Positions 31,159 through 40,209 of a stretch of 64,000 nucleotides of DNA are shown piece by piece. Source of the stretch: Streptomyces clavifer (lineage in GTDB: Bacteria > Actinomycetota > Actinomycetes > Streptomycetales > Streptomycetaceae); NCBI GenBank assembly GCA_014651175.1, contig BMWJ01000007.1, positions 1 to 64,000 on the forward strand, written 5' to 3'. Below the pieces are notes generated by a model that had not been told where the DNA came from, made no database searches, and worked only from the letters and a program-made list of their open reading frames with translations. Within the stretch, counting starts at the first letter, position 1. Each line of letters opens with the position of its first letter. The position numbers and the translations under genes were made by a program.

Positions 31159-34053
31159 GTGCACAGGCTCCCTGCGGCCACACTCAACGAGATCTCCGAA
31201 CTGTCCCGCTGCTCCGCAGTCTTTCTCCCCGCGGATCCGGCCCGTACCGGCCTGATCGCGTTCTGGAACCCGGACGGTAGCACTCCGCCTGCCGATCACG
31301 GGAGTTCGGAGGAGCTGACCGTCGTCGGAAGCGACCTCCGGCCCTGCGCGGTACCGGCGTTGCTCATGCCGGTACCGCACGCCCTGCCGGTCCTGACGCG
31401 TGCGCGCACGAGCGCGCACGCGTCCCCCGCCGCGGCGTTCTGGGGCGCTGCCGCGGTGCTCGCCCTGCAGCTGGTGGCGCGCGGGCTGCTGCTGCCGGGG
31501 CTGAGCGCCGCGGACCACGATGCCTGGCGTGTCGGCCCCCTGACGGCTGAGGACCTGGAGCGGATCCGGGTGCTGGCTGCGTCCATGCCGCCCACCGCCC
31601 ATGCGGTACCGCTCGACGCCGCGGCCGATCCGGTCGTGCTGGCCGAACCGGAGGCCCTGCTGCGCTCGTTCCTCGACGCGGTGGCCGATGCCCTGCCGCG
31701 CTCCCCCGCCGCCGAGTACGCCGCCGGAGGCCCCGCGTTCGCCGCCCCGGCGGCGCGGCACCTGCCGGCGCTCCGGCCGTGGGCGGCCGATGTGGCCGCC
31801 GGGCACGACGCGGGTGTGCGGCTCTCGTTGCGCGTCGAGGTGTCGGGGCTGGACCGGGCGGAGGAGGACGGCTCGGCCGGCGGCCCGTCGTTCCGTGCCG
31901 TCCTGCAGATCCACAGCGTCCAGGACCCTTCGCTGATGGCCGACGCGGCGGACGTCTGGGCGGACCGGGCCCCCGCCGCCTCCCTGTTCGGGCCCCGCGC
32001 CCGGATGGACGCGCTGCTGGCGCTGCGTCGAGCAGCCCGGGCCTGGCCTCCGCTGACACCGCTGCTGTCGGCCGCGGTCCCGGACGCGATCGAGCCGGCC
32101 GACGAGGAGATCGCCGAACTGCTCGGCCCCGCCGCGCGGGCCCTCGCCGCGACGGGGGTACAGGTGCACTGGCCCAGGGAGCTGGCGAGGAAGCTCACCG
32201 CGCGTGCGGTGATCGGACCGGCCCACGCGTCCGGCCCGGACGACGACGCCGACGGCACCAGGGCTTCCCGGCGGACCGGTTCGCAGCTCCCGTCCCTGAT
32301 GTCGGCCGACGCCCTGCTCGCGTTCGACTGGTGGTTCGCGCTGGGCGACGACAGGCTCAGCCGGGCGGAGCTCGACCGCCTCGCCGAAGCGGGCAGGCCA
32401 CTCGTCAGGCTGCGTGACCAGTGGGTCCTCATCACCCCCGAGGACGCCCGGCGCGCACGGGATGCCGGGGCACGCAAGGTGACGCCCATCGACGCCCTGA
32501 GCGCCGTGCTGACGGGAACCACCGAAGTCGACGGGCGCAGGGTGGAGGTGGCCGCGACCGGCTGGCTGGAACAGCTGCGGGAGCGGCTCGCCGATCCGGA
32601 GTCACAGGACCGGCAGACGGTCGGCCCGCCGCCCTCGCTCACGGCGACCCTGCGCGACTACCAGCTGCGCGGCCTGAACTGGCTGCACACCATGACGTCG
32701 CTCGGCCTCGGCGGCTGCCTGGCCGACGACATGGGGCTGGGCAAGACCATCACGCTGATCGCGTTGCATCTGCACCGGCAGGACATCGCCTCGGCCGCGG
32801 GCCCCACGCTGGTGGTCTGCCCGACCTCGTTGATGGGCAACTGGCAGCGCGAGATCGAGAAGTTCGCCCCAGGCACGCCGGTACGCCGCTTCCACGGCGC
32901 GTCGCGTTCGCTGGAAGGCCTGGCGGACGGCGAGTTCGTCCTGACCACGTACGGCACCATGCGCCTCGACGCTCCTCGCCTCGCGCAGGCGTCCTGGGGC
33001 ATGGTCGTGGCGGACGAGGCGCAGCACGTCAAGAATCCGCACTCGGCGACCGCGAAGCAGCTGCGGACCATCGGTGCCCGGGCCCGCGTGGCACTCACCG
33101 GTACCCCCGTGGAGAACAACCTCTCCGAACTCTGGGCGATCCTCGACTGGACGACGCCCGGACTCCTGGGCAGGCTCGGTACGTTCCGCACCCGGTACGC
33201 GAGCGCGGTGGAGGGCGGCAACGACCCGGCCGCCGCCGAGCGTCTGGGCGCGCTGGTCCGTCCGTTCCTCCTGCGGCGCCGCAAGTCCGACCCGGGCATC
33301 GCCCCGGAGCTGCCCCCGAAGACGGAGACCGACCGCGCGGTGTCCCTCACCGCCGAGCAGACGGGGCTGTACGAGGCGGTCGTGCGGGAGACTCTCGCCG
33401 AGATCTCCGGCGCCGACGGTTTCGCGCGACGCGGGCTGGTGGTGAAGCTGCTGACGGCACTCAAACAGATCTGCAACCACCCGGCGCAGTACCTGAAGGA
33501 GGAGCAGCCCCGCATCGCGGACCGGTCGGGGAAGGTGGAGCTGCTCGACGAGCTGCTCGATACCATTCTGGCCGAGGGCGCGAGCGTGCTGGTGTTCACG
33601 CAGTACGTGCAGATGGCACGACTGCTGGAACGGCATCTGGCGGCGCGTGGGGTGCCCACCCAGTTCCTGCACGGAGGTACCCCGGTGGCCGAGCGGGAGG
33701 CCATGGTGAACCGCTTCCAGGCGGGCGTGGCACCGGTGTTCCTGCTGTCACTCAAGGCGGCGGGCACGGGCCTGAACCTCACCCGGGCCGGTCACGTGGT
33801 GCACTTCGACCGCTGGTGGAACCCGGCCGTGGAGGCGCAGGCCACCGACCGTGCGTACCGGATCGGCCAGACGCAGCCGGTGCAGGTGCACCGGCTGATC
33901 GCCGAGGGCACCATCGAGGACCGGATCGCCGACATGCTGGTCCGGAAGCAGGGGCTCGCGGACGCGGTGCTCGGCGGGGGCGAGACCGCACTGACGGAAC
34001 TGACCGACGCGGAACTGGCCGACCTGGTCGAGCTGCGAGGGGGCGCACGATGA
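31159..34053 (+). CDS. SNF2-family DEAD/DEAH helicase (Swi2/Snf2 ATPase)
   Basis: About 964 aa. N-terminal roughly 480 residues are a bacterial SNF2-associated domain; the ATPase core follows: LRDYQLRGLNWLHTMTSLGLGG, Walker A ADDMGLGKT, PTSLMGNWQREIEKF, DEAQHVKNPHS (DEAQ box), ALTGTPVENNLSELWAILDW, then lobe 2 with VFTQYVQMARLLERHL, LSLKAAGTGLNLT and DRAYRIGQTQPVQVHRL. Moves along DNA or remodels nucleoprotein. Start is uncertain: GTG 31159 has GAGGAA 12 nt upstream; ATG 31099 is an alternative. Overlaps the SWIM gene by ATGA. Confidence 0.93.
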   Translation: MHRLPAATLNEISELSRCSAVFLPADPARTGLIAFWNPDGSTPPADHGSSEELTVVGSDLRPCAVPALLMPVPHALPVLTRARTSAHASPAAAFWGAAAVLALQLVARGLLLPGLSAADHDAWRVGPLTAEDLERIRVLAASMPPTAHAVPLDAAADPVVLAEPEALLRSFLDAVADALPRSPAAEYAAGGPAFAAPAARHLPALRPWAADVAAGHDAGVRLSLRVEVSGLDRAEEDGSAGGPSFRAVLQIHSVQDPSLMADAADVWADRAPAASLFGPRARMDALLALRRAARAWPPLTPLLSAAVPDAIEPADEEIAELLGPAARALAATGVQVHWPRELARKLTARAVIGPAHASGPDDDADGTRASRRTGSQLPSLMSADALLAFDWWFALGDDRLSRAELDRLAEAGRPLVRLRDQWVLITPEDARRARDAGARKVTPIDALSAVLTGTTEVDGRRVEVAATGWLEQLRERLADPESQDRQTVGPPPSLTATLRDYQLRGLNWLHTMTSLGLGGCLADDMGLGKTITLIALHLHRQDIASAAGPTLVVCPTSLMGNWQREIEKFAPGTPVRRFHGASRSLEGLADGEFVLTTYGTMRLDAPRLAQASWGMVVADEAQHVKNPHSATAKQLRTIGARARVALTGTPVENNLSELWAILDWTTPGLLGRLGTFRTRYASAVEGGNDPAAAERLGALVRPFLLRRRKSDPGIAPELPPKTETDRAVSLTAEQTGLYEAVVRETLAEISGADGFARRGLVVKLLTALKQICNHPAQYLKEEQPRIADRSGKVELLDELLDTILAEGASVLVFTQYVQMARLLERHLAARGVPTQFLHGGTPVAEREAMVNRFQAGVAPVFLLSLKAAGTGLNLTRAGHVVHFDRWWNPAVEAQATDRAYRIGQTQPVQVHRLIAEGTIEDRIADMLVRKQGLADAVLGGGETALTELTDAELADLVELRGGAR

Positions 34054-35339
34054 ACGACGGTCACGAGCCGGAGCGTACGTTTGCCGCTCTGCCACCGTCA
34101 CGGGGCCGGGGCTTCGCCTCGTCCTGGTGGGGACAGGCGTGGCTGAAGGCCCTGGAGGACACGGCTCTGGACGGTGAGCAGTTGAAGCGGGGCCGGAAGC
34201 TGGCCAGGGAGGGCGGTGTCGGCGCGGTGTCCGTACGGCCCGGCCGGATCACCGCTGTCGTGCAGGACCGCGACTCGACGGCGTACCGCAGCGACGTGCT
34301 GCTCCAGCGGCTGGACGACGAGCACTGGGACCGCTTCCTGGACATGGCGTCCGAACGGGCCGGGCACATCGCCGCGTTGCTGGACCGTGAGATGCCGCCG
34401 GACCTGGTGGAGGACGCGGCTGCCGCCGGGGTCGATCTGCTGCCGGGGATCGGCGATCTGGAACCCGAGTGCAGCTGCGAGGCGTGGGACCACTGCCCGC
34501 ACACGGGTGCCCTGTGCTACCAGGTGGCACGGCTGCTGGACCAGGACCCCTTCGTCCTCCTGCTGTTGCGGGGAAGGGACGAGCGGCGGCTCCTCGACGA
34601 GCTCCAGGTGCGCAGCACGGCGCGTGCGGTCCGCGGATCCCATGCCCCGGGCCCGCCGGGAGCGGAGCCCTCAGGGCCCGCGCGTGGTGTCCGGGCCGAC
34701 GAGGCGTTCGCGGCGCGGGACATCCTGCCGCCCCTGCCCGCGCCACCGCCGCTGCCCGTGGAGCCAGGTCCTCCGGCCTCGTTGCACGTGGAGACGGAGC
34801 CTGGGGCGGACGTCGATCCTGCGGCGCTGGAGTTCCTGGCGGCCGACGCTGCGGCGCGCGCCTTCGCGCTGCTGGCGGACGCCGTCACCGACGGGCATGA
34901 ACGGCGGCCCCCGGCAGCCGAGTTGAGTCCGGATCAGGATGCCGTCCGGCTGGCTGCCGCTGCCCGTCCCGGAACGCTGATCACCGCGCGTCTCGCCACG
35001 GCGTCGGGGCGGCAGCCGGCCGGGCTGGACGCTGCGGTGCGGGCGTGGCGCCACGGTGGGGCGGCCGGGCTGGCCGTGTACGACGAGGAGTGGCTGCCCG
35101 GTCCGGAGGAGCTCGCACGGGCCCAGGCGCAGCTCGCCGCGGCATGGGAGGAGGGCGAGCGCCCGCACCTGCGTGCGGTGCGCAACCGCTGGACCGTGGT
35201 GGGCTCCGACGCACAGTTGCGGTACGGGCGCGACGGCCGCTGGTGGCCGTACCGCAAGGAGCGCAGCCGATGGGTACCGGCCGGGCCGGCGGACGACGAT
35301 CCGGCGGGGGCGCTGGCGGGCGTGTCATTGGAGGCCTGA
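34050..35339 (+). CDS. SWIM zinc-finger protein, partner of SNF2 ATPase
   Basis: 429 aa, ATG 34050 overlapping the helicase stop by four bases, hence translational coupling. RGFASSWWGQAWLKALEDTAL opens the protein; the SWIM motif C-x-C...C-x-H is in ECSCEAWDHCPHTGALCYQVA, coordinating one zinc. A Pro-rich linker and a C-terminal domain (VRNRWTVVGSDAQLRYGRDGRWWPY) follow. SWIM/SNF2 pairs recur across bacteria, implying one complex acting on DNA or RNA polymerase; the task is unproven. Confidence 0.9.
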   Translation: MNDGHEPERTFAALPPSRGRGFASSWWGQAWLKALEDTALDGEQLKRGRKLAREGGVGAVSVRPGRITAVVQDRDSTAYRSDVLLQRLDDEHWDRFLDMASERAGHIAALLDREMPPDLVEDAAAAGVDLLPGIGDLEPECSCEAWDHCPHTGALCYQVARLLDQDPFVLLLLRGRDERRLLDELQVRSTARAVRGSHAPGPPGAEPSGPARGVRADEAFAARDILPPLPAPPPLPVEPGPPASLHVETEPGADVDPAALEFLAADAAARAFALLADAVTDGHERRPPAAELSPDQDAVRLAAAARPGTLITARLATASGRQPAGLDAAVRAWRHGGAAGLAVYDEEWLPGPEELARAQAQLAAAWEEGERPHLRAVRNRWTVVGSDAQLRYGRDGRWWPYRKERSRWVPAGPADDDPAGALAGVSLEA

Positions 35340-35470
35340 GCACCACCGCCCGGGGGCGCGTACCGCGTTCGCCACCTGCTGCCCCCACGTTCAGCTCGGT
35401 GTCACCGGGTGTTGTGCGTGGGGGCAGAGCCTTGCGACCGTTACCGCAGCCCGCGTCGCCAGGAGGCCCC

Positions 35471-36829
35471 ATGCCCACCCGCGTTGTCCGTCGTTCCCTC
35501 GCTCTCGGGCTGCCGCTCGCTCTGCTCTCCATGGTCTGCGTGGCGGGCACCGCAGCCGGTGCGCAGGGCCGTCACGGGCCGGCCGGCCATCCCGAGCGCA
35601 CGGCACGGGTCACCGGGAGTGCGGTGCTCGGCGATGTCCCCCTGGCCGGATTCAGCAACGGCCTGCTGTCGGGCACGGTCCCCGATGACCGCGGCGTGAT
35701 GCTGGGCGGCATCGGAAGCGACATCTTTCCGGCGGGCCGCCGGGGCGAGTTCTGGACGGTGACGGACCGCGGTCCCAACGGCCAGATCAAGATCGACGGC
35801 AAGAAGCGCCGCACCTTCCCCGTGCCGGGCTTCGACCCTGCGATCGTCAGGATCCGCGTCGACGGCAAGCAGATCAAGGTGCTGGACTCCCTGCCGCTGA
35901 CGACCCGCTCGGGCGCCGCGGTGACGGGCCTGCCCAATCAGGAGGGCCGCGACGAGGCCCCGTACACCTTTGACGCGCGCACCCCTCTCGGATACGACCC
36001 GAACGGCCTCGACACCGAGGGCGTCGTGCGTGCGGCGGACGGGTCGTTCTGGCTGGTCGACGAGTACGGTCCGTCACTCGTCCACGTCTCCTCGCGCGGC
36101 CGGGTCCTGGCGCGGTACGTCCCGGAGGGCCTGGAGCTGAAGGGTGCCGACTACCGGGTCGTCGAGGCGCTGCCGGGCGTGCTGCTGCACCGCAAGGTCA
36201 ACCGCGGCTTCGAAGGGCTGGCGCTGCTGCCCGGCGGCGATCTGGTCCTCGCCGTGCAGAGCCCGCTGTCGCTCCCGGACCAGCAGGCCGGCGAGGAGTC
36301 GCGCAACGTCCGCTTCCTGCGCTTCTCCACGAAGAAGCAGAAGGTGACCGCCGAGTACGCGTACCGCTTCGACCCGGTGGGGGTCGTCGACCCCGGTGAG
36401 GACGACACCTCCGAGCTGAAGATCTCCTCGGTCGTCGCGCTCGGCCGCGACGGCCTGCTGGTGGAGGAGCGCACCGACAGGTCGGCCCGGCTGCACCGGG
36501 TGACGCTGCCCGGCGGCTCCGGCATCCTCGGCTCGGTGTGGGACGACCCGGCCACCTCGCCCGCCTACGAGCAACTGGAGGACCCTTCCGCTTCGGGGGT
36601 CCGGGTGCTGCGCAAGAGCCTGGTCGTCGACCTGGGCACGATCGCGGGCGTCCCCGGCAAGATCGAGGGCGTGGCGGTGACGGGCCGGGACACCCTGGCG
36701 CTCATCAACGACAACGACTTCGGGATGACGGACGGCGCGGAGGCCTTCGATGCGAACGGCCGTCTGGTGGACAGCGGCATCGAAACGTCGGTGACCCTGC
36801 TGAGGCTCCCCCGCCCCCTGACCGGCTGA
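35471..36829 (+). CDS. Secreted esterase-like-activity-of-phytase family protein
   Basis: 452 aa from ATG 35471 behind AGGAGG. Sec signal peptide (RRSLALGLPLALLSMVCVAGTAAGA). The mature part is a beta-propeller-like phytase-like domain: GFSNGLLSGTVPDDRGVMLG, FWTVTDRGPNGQIK, SFWLVDEYGPSLVHVSSRGRV, RGFEGLALLPGGDLVLAVQSPL, LALINDNDFGMTDGAE. Expected to hydrolyse phosphate or carboxyl esters outside the cell, probably calcium-dependent, but members are poorly characterised. Confidence 0.88.
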   Translation: MPTRVVRRSLALGLPLALLSMVCVAGTAAGAQGRHGPAGHPERTARVTGSAVLGDVPLAGFSNGLLSGTVPDDRGVMLGGIGSDIFPAGRRGEFWTVTDRGPNGQIKIDGKKRRTFPVPGFDPAIVRIRVDGKQIKVLDSLPLTTRSGAAVTGLPNQEGRDEAPYTFDARTPLGYDPNGLDTEGVVRAADGSFWLVDEYGPSLVHVSSRGRVLARYVPEGLELKGADYRVVEALPGVLLHRKVNRGFEGLALLPGGDLVLAVQSPLSLPDQQAGEESRNVRFLRFSTKKQKVTAEYAYRFDPVGVVDPGEDDTSELKISSVVALGRDGLLVEERTDRSARLHRVTLPGGSGILGSVWDDPATSPAYEQLEDPSASGVRVLRKSLVVDLGTIAGVPGKIEGVAVTGRDTLALINDNDFGMTDGAEAFDANGRLVDSGIETSVTLLRLPRPLTG

Positions 36830-36975
36830 CTCCGCTGCGGGACACGCGGTCGCCCGGCACGTCTCCCGTACTGTGCCCGGCTGTCGCGCGAACCGTTGCG
36901 GTACCACCCCCATGGCACCGCGGCATCCACCGCGCGTGGTGCTGCCCGTAGGGTGGGGCAGTCTCCGGCCGTAAG

Positions 36976-37049
36976 GGGGGACGACGCGGACCGGGGTGTG
37001 GACCGGCCGCACGGGGGACGACGTGGCCGGGGTACGGAGCCGGCCGCAC
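36976..37049. repeat. Imperfect tandem duplication of about 37 bp before the amidase gene
   Basis: GGGGGACGACGCGG... (to 37012) recurs as GGGGGACGACGTGG... (37013-37049), both ending CCGGCCGCAC, with a few substitutions and a small indel. It ends 13 bp before the amidase start, so it may hold duplicated regulatory sites. Confidence 0.6.
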
Positions 37050-37062
37050 ATCAGGGGAGCCG

Positions 37063-37644
37063 ATGCAGCGCAGAAGACTTGTCCAGGGGGCGGCGGCCAC
37101 CACCGCCGTGGCGCTTGTGCCGGCCTCGGCGCGCGCCGAGGCCTCCACCGCAGCCGGCACGGACTACTCCTCGGCCCGTTGGGCCCCGGCTTCCCCGTCC
37201 AACTACACGGTGTCAGGGCGGCCTTCGGGCCAGTCCGTGGACCTCGTGATCGTGCACGTCGCCCAGCAGACCTTCACCCAGACGGTGGGCATCTTCCGCA
37301 ATCCGGTCAAGCAGGTCTCCGCCCACTACGTGGTGCGCTCGGGTGACGGATTCGTGGCCCAGTGCGTGGGCGAGGAGCACATAGCCTGGCACGCGGGGAA
37401 CTGGGACTACAACACCCGCAGCATCGGCATCGAACACGAGGGCTGGGTCGACGAACCCGGGTACTTCACCCCCGCCATGTACGAGCGGTCGGCGCAGCTC
37501 ACGGCGGACATCTGTGACCGGCACGGCCTTCCGAAGGACCGCGCGCACATCATCGGCCACCACGAGGTCCCGGGAAGTGATCACACCGACCCCGGGGTGA
37601 ACTGGGACTGGGCGCGCTACATGCGCCTCGTCAATCAGTTCTGA
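37063..37644 (+). CDS. Tat-exported N-acetylmuramoyl-L-alanine amidase
   Basis: 193 aa. The N-terminus MQRRRLVQGAAATTAVALVP is a twin-arginine-type signal peptide. The mature part is an amidase_2 (PGRP-like) domain: VDLVIVHVAQQTF with the first zinc His, SAHYVVRSGDGFVAQCVGEEHIAWHAGNW, SIGIEHEGWVDEPGYFTPAMY and IIGHHEVPGSDHTDPG with the later zinc ligands. Cleaves the amide between muramic acid and L-Ala in peptidoglycan outside the cell. ATG 37063 follows AGGGGAGC. Confidence 0.92.
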   Translation: MQRRRLVQGAAATTAVALVPASARAEASTAAGTDYSSARWAPASPSNYTVSGRPSGQSVDLVIVHVAQQTFTQTVGIFRNPVKQVSAHYVVRSGDGFVAQCVGEEHIAWHAGNWDYNTRSIGIEHEGWVDEPGYFTPAMYERSAQLTADICDRHGLPKDRAHIIGHHEVPGSDHTDPGVNWDWARYMRLVNQF

Positions 37645-37706
37645 CCGTTCGGCGCGCACCTCCCTCAGCGCCGACCCGGCGGGGCACACCGCGGCTGTAT
37701 CGGCTC

Positions 37707-39365
37707 TCAGCCGGACGGGCCCGCTTCTTCATTCCCGCCCTCTCCCCGTCTCCGCACCGGAGCAGTCGCGTCCGTGGCCCCCTCACCCTCCGACAGGTCG
37801 CCTCCGGGGGCCGCGCCGTCCGCGGGCGGCGACACCGCTCCACCGCGCAGGCGTTCCAGGTCGCTGGAGCGTACTTGGATGACCAGCAGGGCGATCAGTG
37901 CCGCGACGACGGCCATCACGGCTGCGACGACGAATGCGCTGGACACTCCCGAGGCGAGCACCTGGTCTCCCCAGGGTGCCGGGAGTTCGCCCGTCCTGCG
38001 GAACTCCAGCTGCTGGGCCGGAGTCGCTTCCGCCAGGAAGCGGGGTACCTGGTCGGTGGCCTCGTTGCGGCTGGCCGTACCGAAGACGGTGACCAGAATG
38101 GACAGCCCGAGCGATCCTCCGACCTGCTGGGTGGCGTTGAGGACGCCGGACGCGGCTCCCGCCTCCCGGGGTACGACTCCGGAGACCGCCATCAGCGTCA
38201 GCGACACGAACTGCATGCCCATGCCGAAGCCGAAGACCAGCATGGGGCCCAGGATGCTCCCCAGGTAGGTGCTGTCGATATCGGTGAACGTGAGCCAGCC
38301 GAGCCCCAGTGCAGCCAGGATCGCGCCCACCACCATGAAGGGCTTCGGCCCCCACTTCGGCAGCAGTTGCGAGGCGATTCCCGCACTGATCGCGATGACC
38401 ACGCTGATGGGGAGGAACGCGAGCCCCGCCTGCAGCGGGCTGAAGTGCAGGATGTTCTGCACGAAGAGCGTCAGGAAGAAGAACATGCCGAACATCGCGG
38501 CCGCAAGGCTCAGCATGATTCCGTAGGTGCCTGCGCGATTGCGGTCGCGGAACATCTTCAAGGGGGTGATGGGCTGCCTCGAGCGGCTCTCGACGGCGAG
38601 GAACAGACCGAGGAACAGCACGGCCGCGAGGAACGATCCGATGGTCAGGGTGTCGCTCCAGCCGTCCTCCGAGGCACGGATGAAACCGTAGACGAGAAGC
38701 ACCATGCCGATGGTCGAGGTGAGTGCGCCGAGGACGTCGAAATGACCTGGATGACGTTCGGACTCCCTGATGTACCGGGGTGTCGCAGCGGCGATCAGCA
38801 GACCGATGGGCACGTTGACGAAGAAGACCCATCGCCAGTCGAGCCACTCCACCAGGACTCCGCCCGCGAGCAGCCCGATCGCGCTGCCGCCCGCGGACAC
38901 GGCAGCGAACACGCCGAACGCCCTGTTCCGCTCGGGGCCTTCGCGGAAGGTGGTGGTGATGAGGGACAGCGCGGTCGGGGAGGCGATCGCACCACCGACA
39001 CCCTGCAGGGCGCGTGCCGCGAGCAACTGCCAGGATTCCTGGGAAAGTCCGCCGAGGAGCGAGGCGAAGACGAAGAGCAGGACGCCGAAGATGAACACTC
39101 TGCGGCGCCCGAGGATGTCGCCCAGCCGCCCGCCCAGCAGAAGCAGCCCGCCGAAGGTCAGCGTGTAGGCGTTGATCACCCAGGACAGACTCTCGGTCGA
39201 GAAGCCCAGTGAGGTCTGGATGTGCGGAAGCGCGATGTTCACGATGGTGATGTCGAGGACCACCATCAGCTGGCACGAGGCGATGACGAGCAGCGCTATC
39301 CCCTTGCCGCGGCCCCGCTCCGGGGATGAGGCAAGCTTCGAGGATTCCGCCGGTGATTTCGTCAT
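37707..39365 (-). CDS. MFS transporter, DHA2 (EmrB/QacA) family, 14 TM
   Basis: 552 aa from ATG 39365. Proton-driven drug or metabolite exporter of the cytoplasmic membrane. Motif D1-like LMVVLDITIVNIALPHIQTSLG, motif A GGRLGDILGRRRVF, ARALQGVGGAIASPTALSLI, and motif C in GGSAIGLLAGGVL; about 14 hydrophobic helices. The C-terminal 50 residues are hydrophilic and rich in Gly/Glu/Ala. No adjacent TetR or MarR regulator, so control and substrate are unknown. Confidence 0.92.
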   Translation of the reverse strand: MTKSPAESSKLASSPERGRGKGIALLVIASCQLMVVLDITIVNIALPHIQTSLGFSTESLSWVINAYTLTFGGLLLLGGRLGDILGRRRVFIFGVLLFVFASLLGGLSQESWQLLAARALQGVGGAIASPTALSLITTTFREGPERNRAFGVFAAVSAGGSAIGLLAGGVLVEWLDWRWVFFVNVPIGLLIAAATPRYIRESERHPGHFDVLGALTSTIGMVLLVYGFIRASEDGWSDTLTIGSFLAAVLFLGLFLAVESRSRQPITPLKMFRDRNRAGTYGIMLSLAAAMFGMFFFLTLFVQNILHFSPLQAGLAFLPISVVIAISAGIASQLLPKWGPKPFMVVGAILAALGLGWLTFTDIDSTYLGSILGPMLVFGFGMGMQFVSLTLMAVSGVVPREAGAASGVLNATQQVGGSLGLSILVTVFGTASRNEATDQVPRFLAEATPAQQLEFRRTGELPAPWGDQVLASGVSSAFVVAAVMAVVAALIALLVIQVRSSDLERLRGGAVSPPADGAAPGGDLSEGEGATDATAPVRRRGEGGNEEAGPSG

Positions 39366-39871
39366 TGGGCTGCAGCAAATCAAGCCGTTCGAGCCAGGCA
39401 GTGAACGGAAACGTTCACCCATCGACCGTAGGCCGAACGGACGTTCCTCGCCAATCGCATGCGCCCGCCCCGCTGTCGGCGCCGTGATTGGCCTGCTCAT
39501 ACAGCTTCACGGTGGGGTCACCGCCGACCGCAGATGTCCGTGGTCTTCCAGTCACCCCGGCGTCGAGGGAGCCGTGACGGCCGTTCTCGGCGTCGAGGGA
39601 GGGCCGCTCTCGGTCCGCCTGCCGCCGCACAGTGACTGTCGAGCACGCCGCTGGGAAGTCTCCGCCGGAGCCGTTGCGGTACAGACCGTTCAGTCCCACG
39701 TGGCGTTGCGGCCCGCCTGCCACGCCCGCCAGCACACGGAGTCCACCTGCGCCACGCCCAGTTTCGTCTTGAGCATGACAATTTGTGCAACGATCGAAAC
39801 CCTTGGGGGCGGAGTGACCGACGCCCCAGGACCCCGGTCAAATCCACCCTGGACCGGCTTCTACAAGAAGG
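39366..39871. other. Intergenic region without recognizable gene
   Basis: 506 bp between the MFS gene start and the 52-aa membrane protein stop. The phrase CGGCGTCGAGGGA occurs twice (about 39551 and 39590). No supported gene; the promoter for the MFS exporter should be in the first part. Confidence 0.5.
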
Positions 39872-40030
39872 TCACCAGTAGTGCTTCCGGCCGCCGACCG
39901 CGCGACCCATGGACCCCAGTAGCCACAGGGCGAGTCCGATCACCAGCAGGATGATTCCGATGGTCCACAGAACGCCGAGCCCGGTCACCAATCCGATGAC
40001 AAGGAGAATTGCTCCAATAATGATCATCAT
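39872..40030 (-). CDS. 52-aa two-helix membrane protein (DUF6131-like)
   Basis: MMIIIGAILLVIGLVTGLGV begins it, followed by LWTIGIILLVIGLALWLLG and the tail GRAVGGRKHYW. Two transmembrane segments and a Gly-Arg-rich end match the small DUF6131 proteins common in actinobacteria. Start at ATG 40030 (or the adjacent ATG 40027) after CGGAGAG. Divergent from the alcohol dehydrogenase gene. Function unknown. Confidence 0.75.
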   Translation of the reverse strand: MMIIIGAILLVIGLVTGLGVLWTIGIILLVIGLALWLLGSMGRAVGGRKHYW

Positions 40031-40209
40031 TCTCTCCGATCACGCGGCCCGCACACGCAGGTGACACTTATGAGCATAGGACTGCCGAGAACACATCGCC
40101 CGAGATGACTCCCTGCCTCGTTGCGCCCGACGTCACCAGACGGCGTATACAGGAGGAGGGGTCTTTCCACACGACCCCGGTACAGCTGCGCAACAGGGAG
40201 AAGGGCACG

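Noticed and set aside
32421-35339. 972-codon plus-strand frame in the +1 frame of the SNF2 gene
   Set aside because: Its first half is an out-of-frame shadow of the helicase; only the part from 34050 is a real gene (the SWIM protein).
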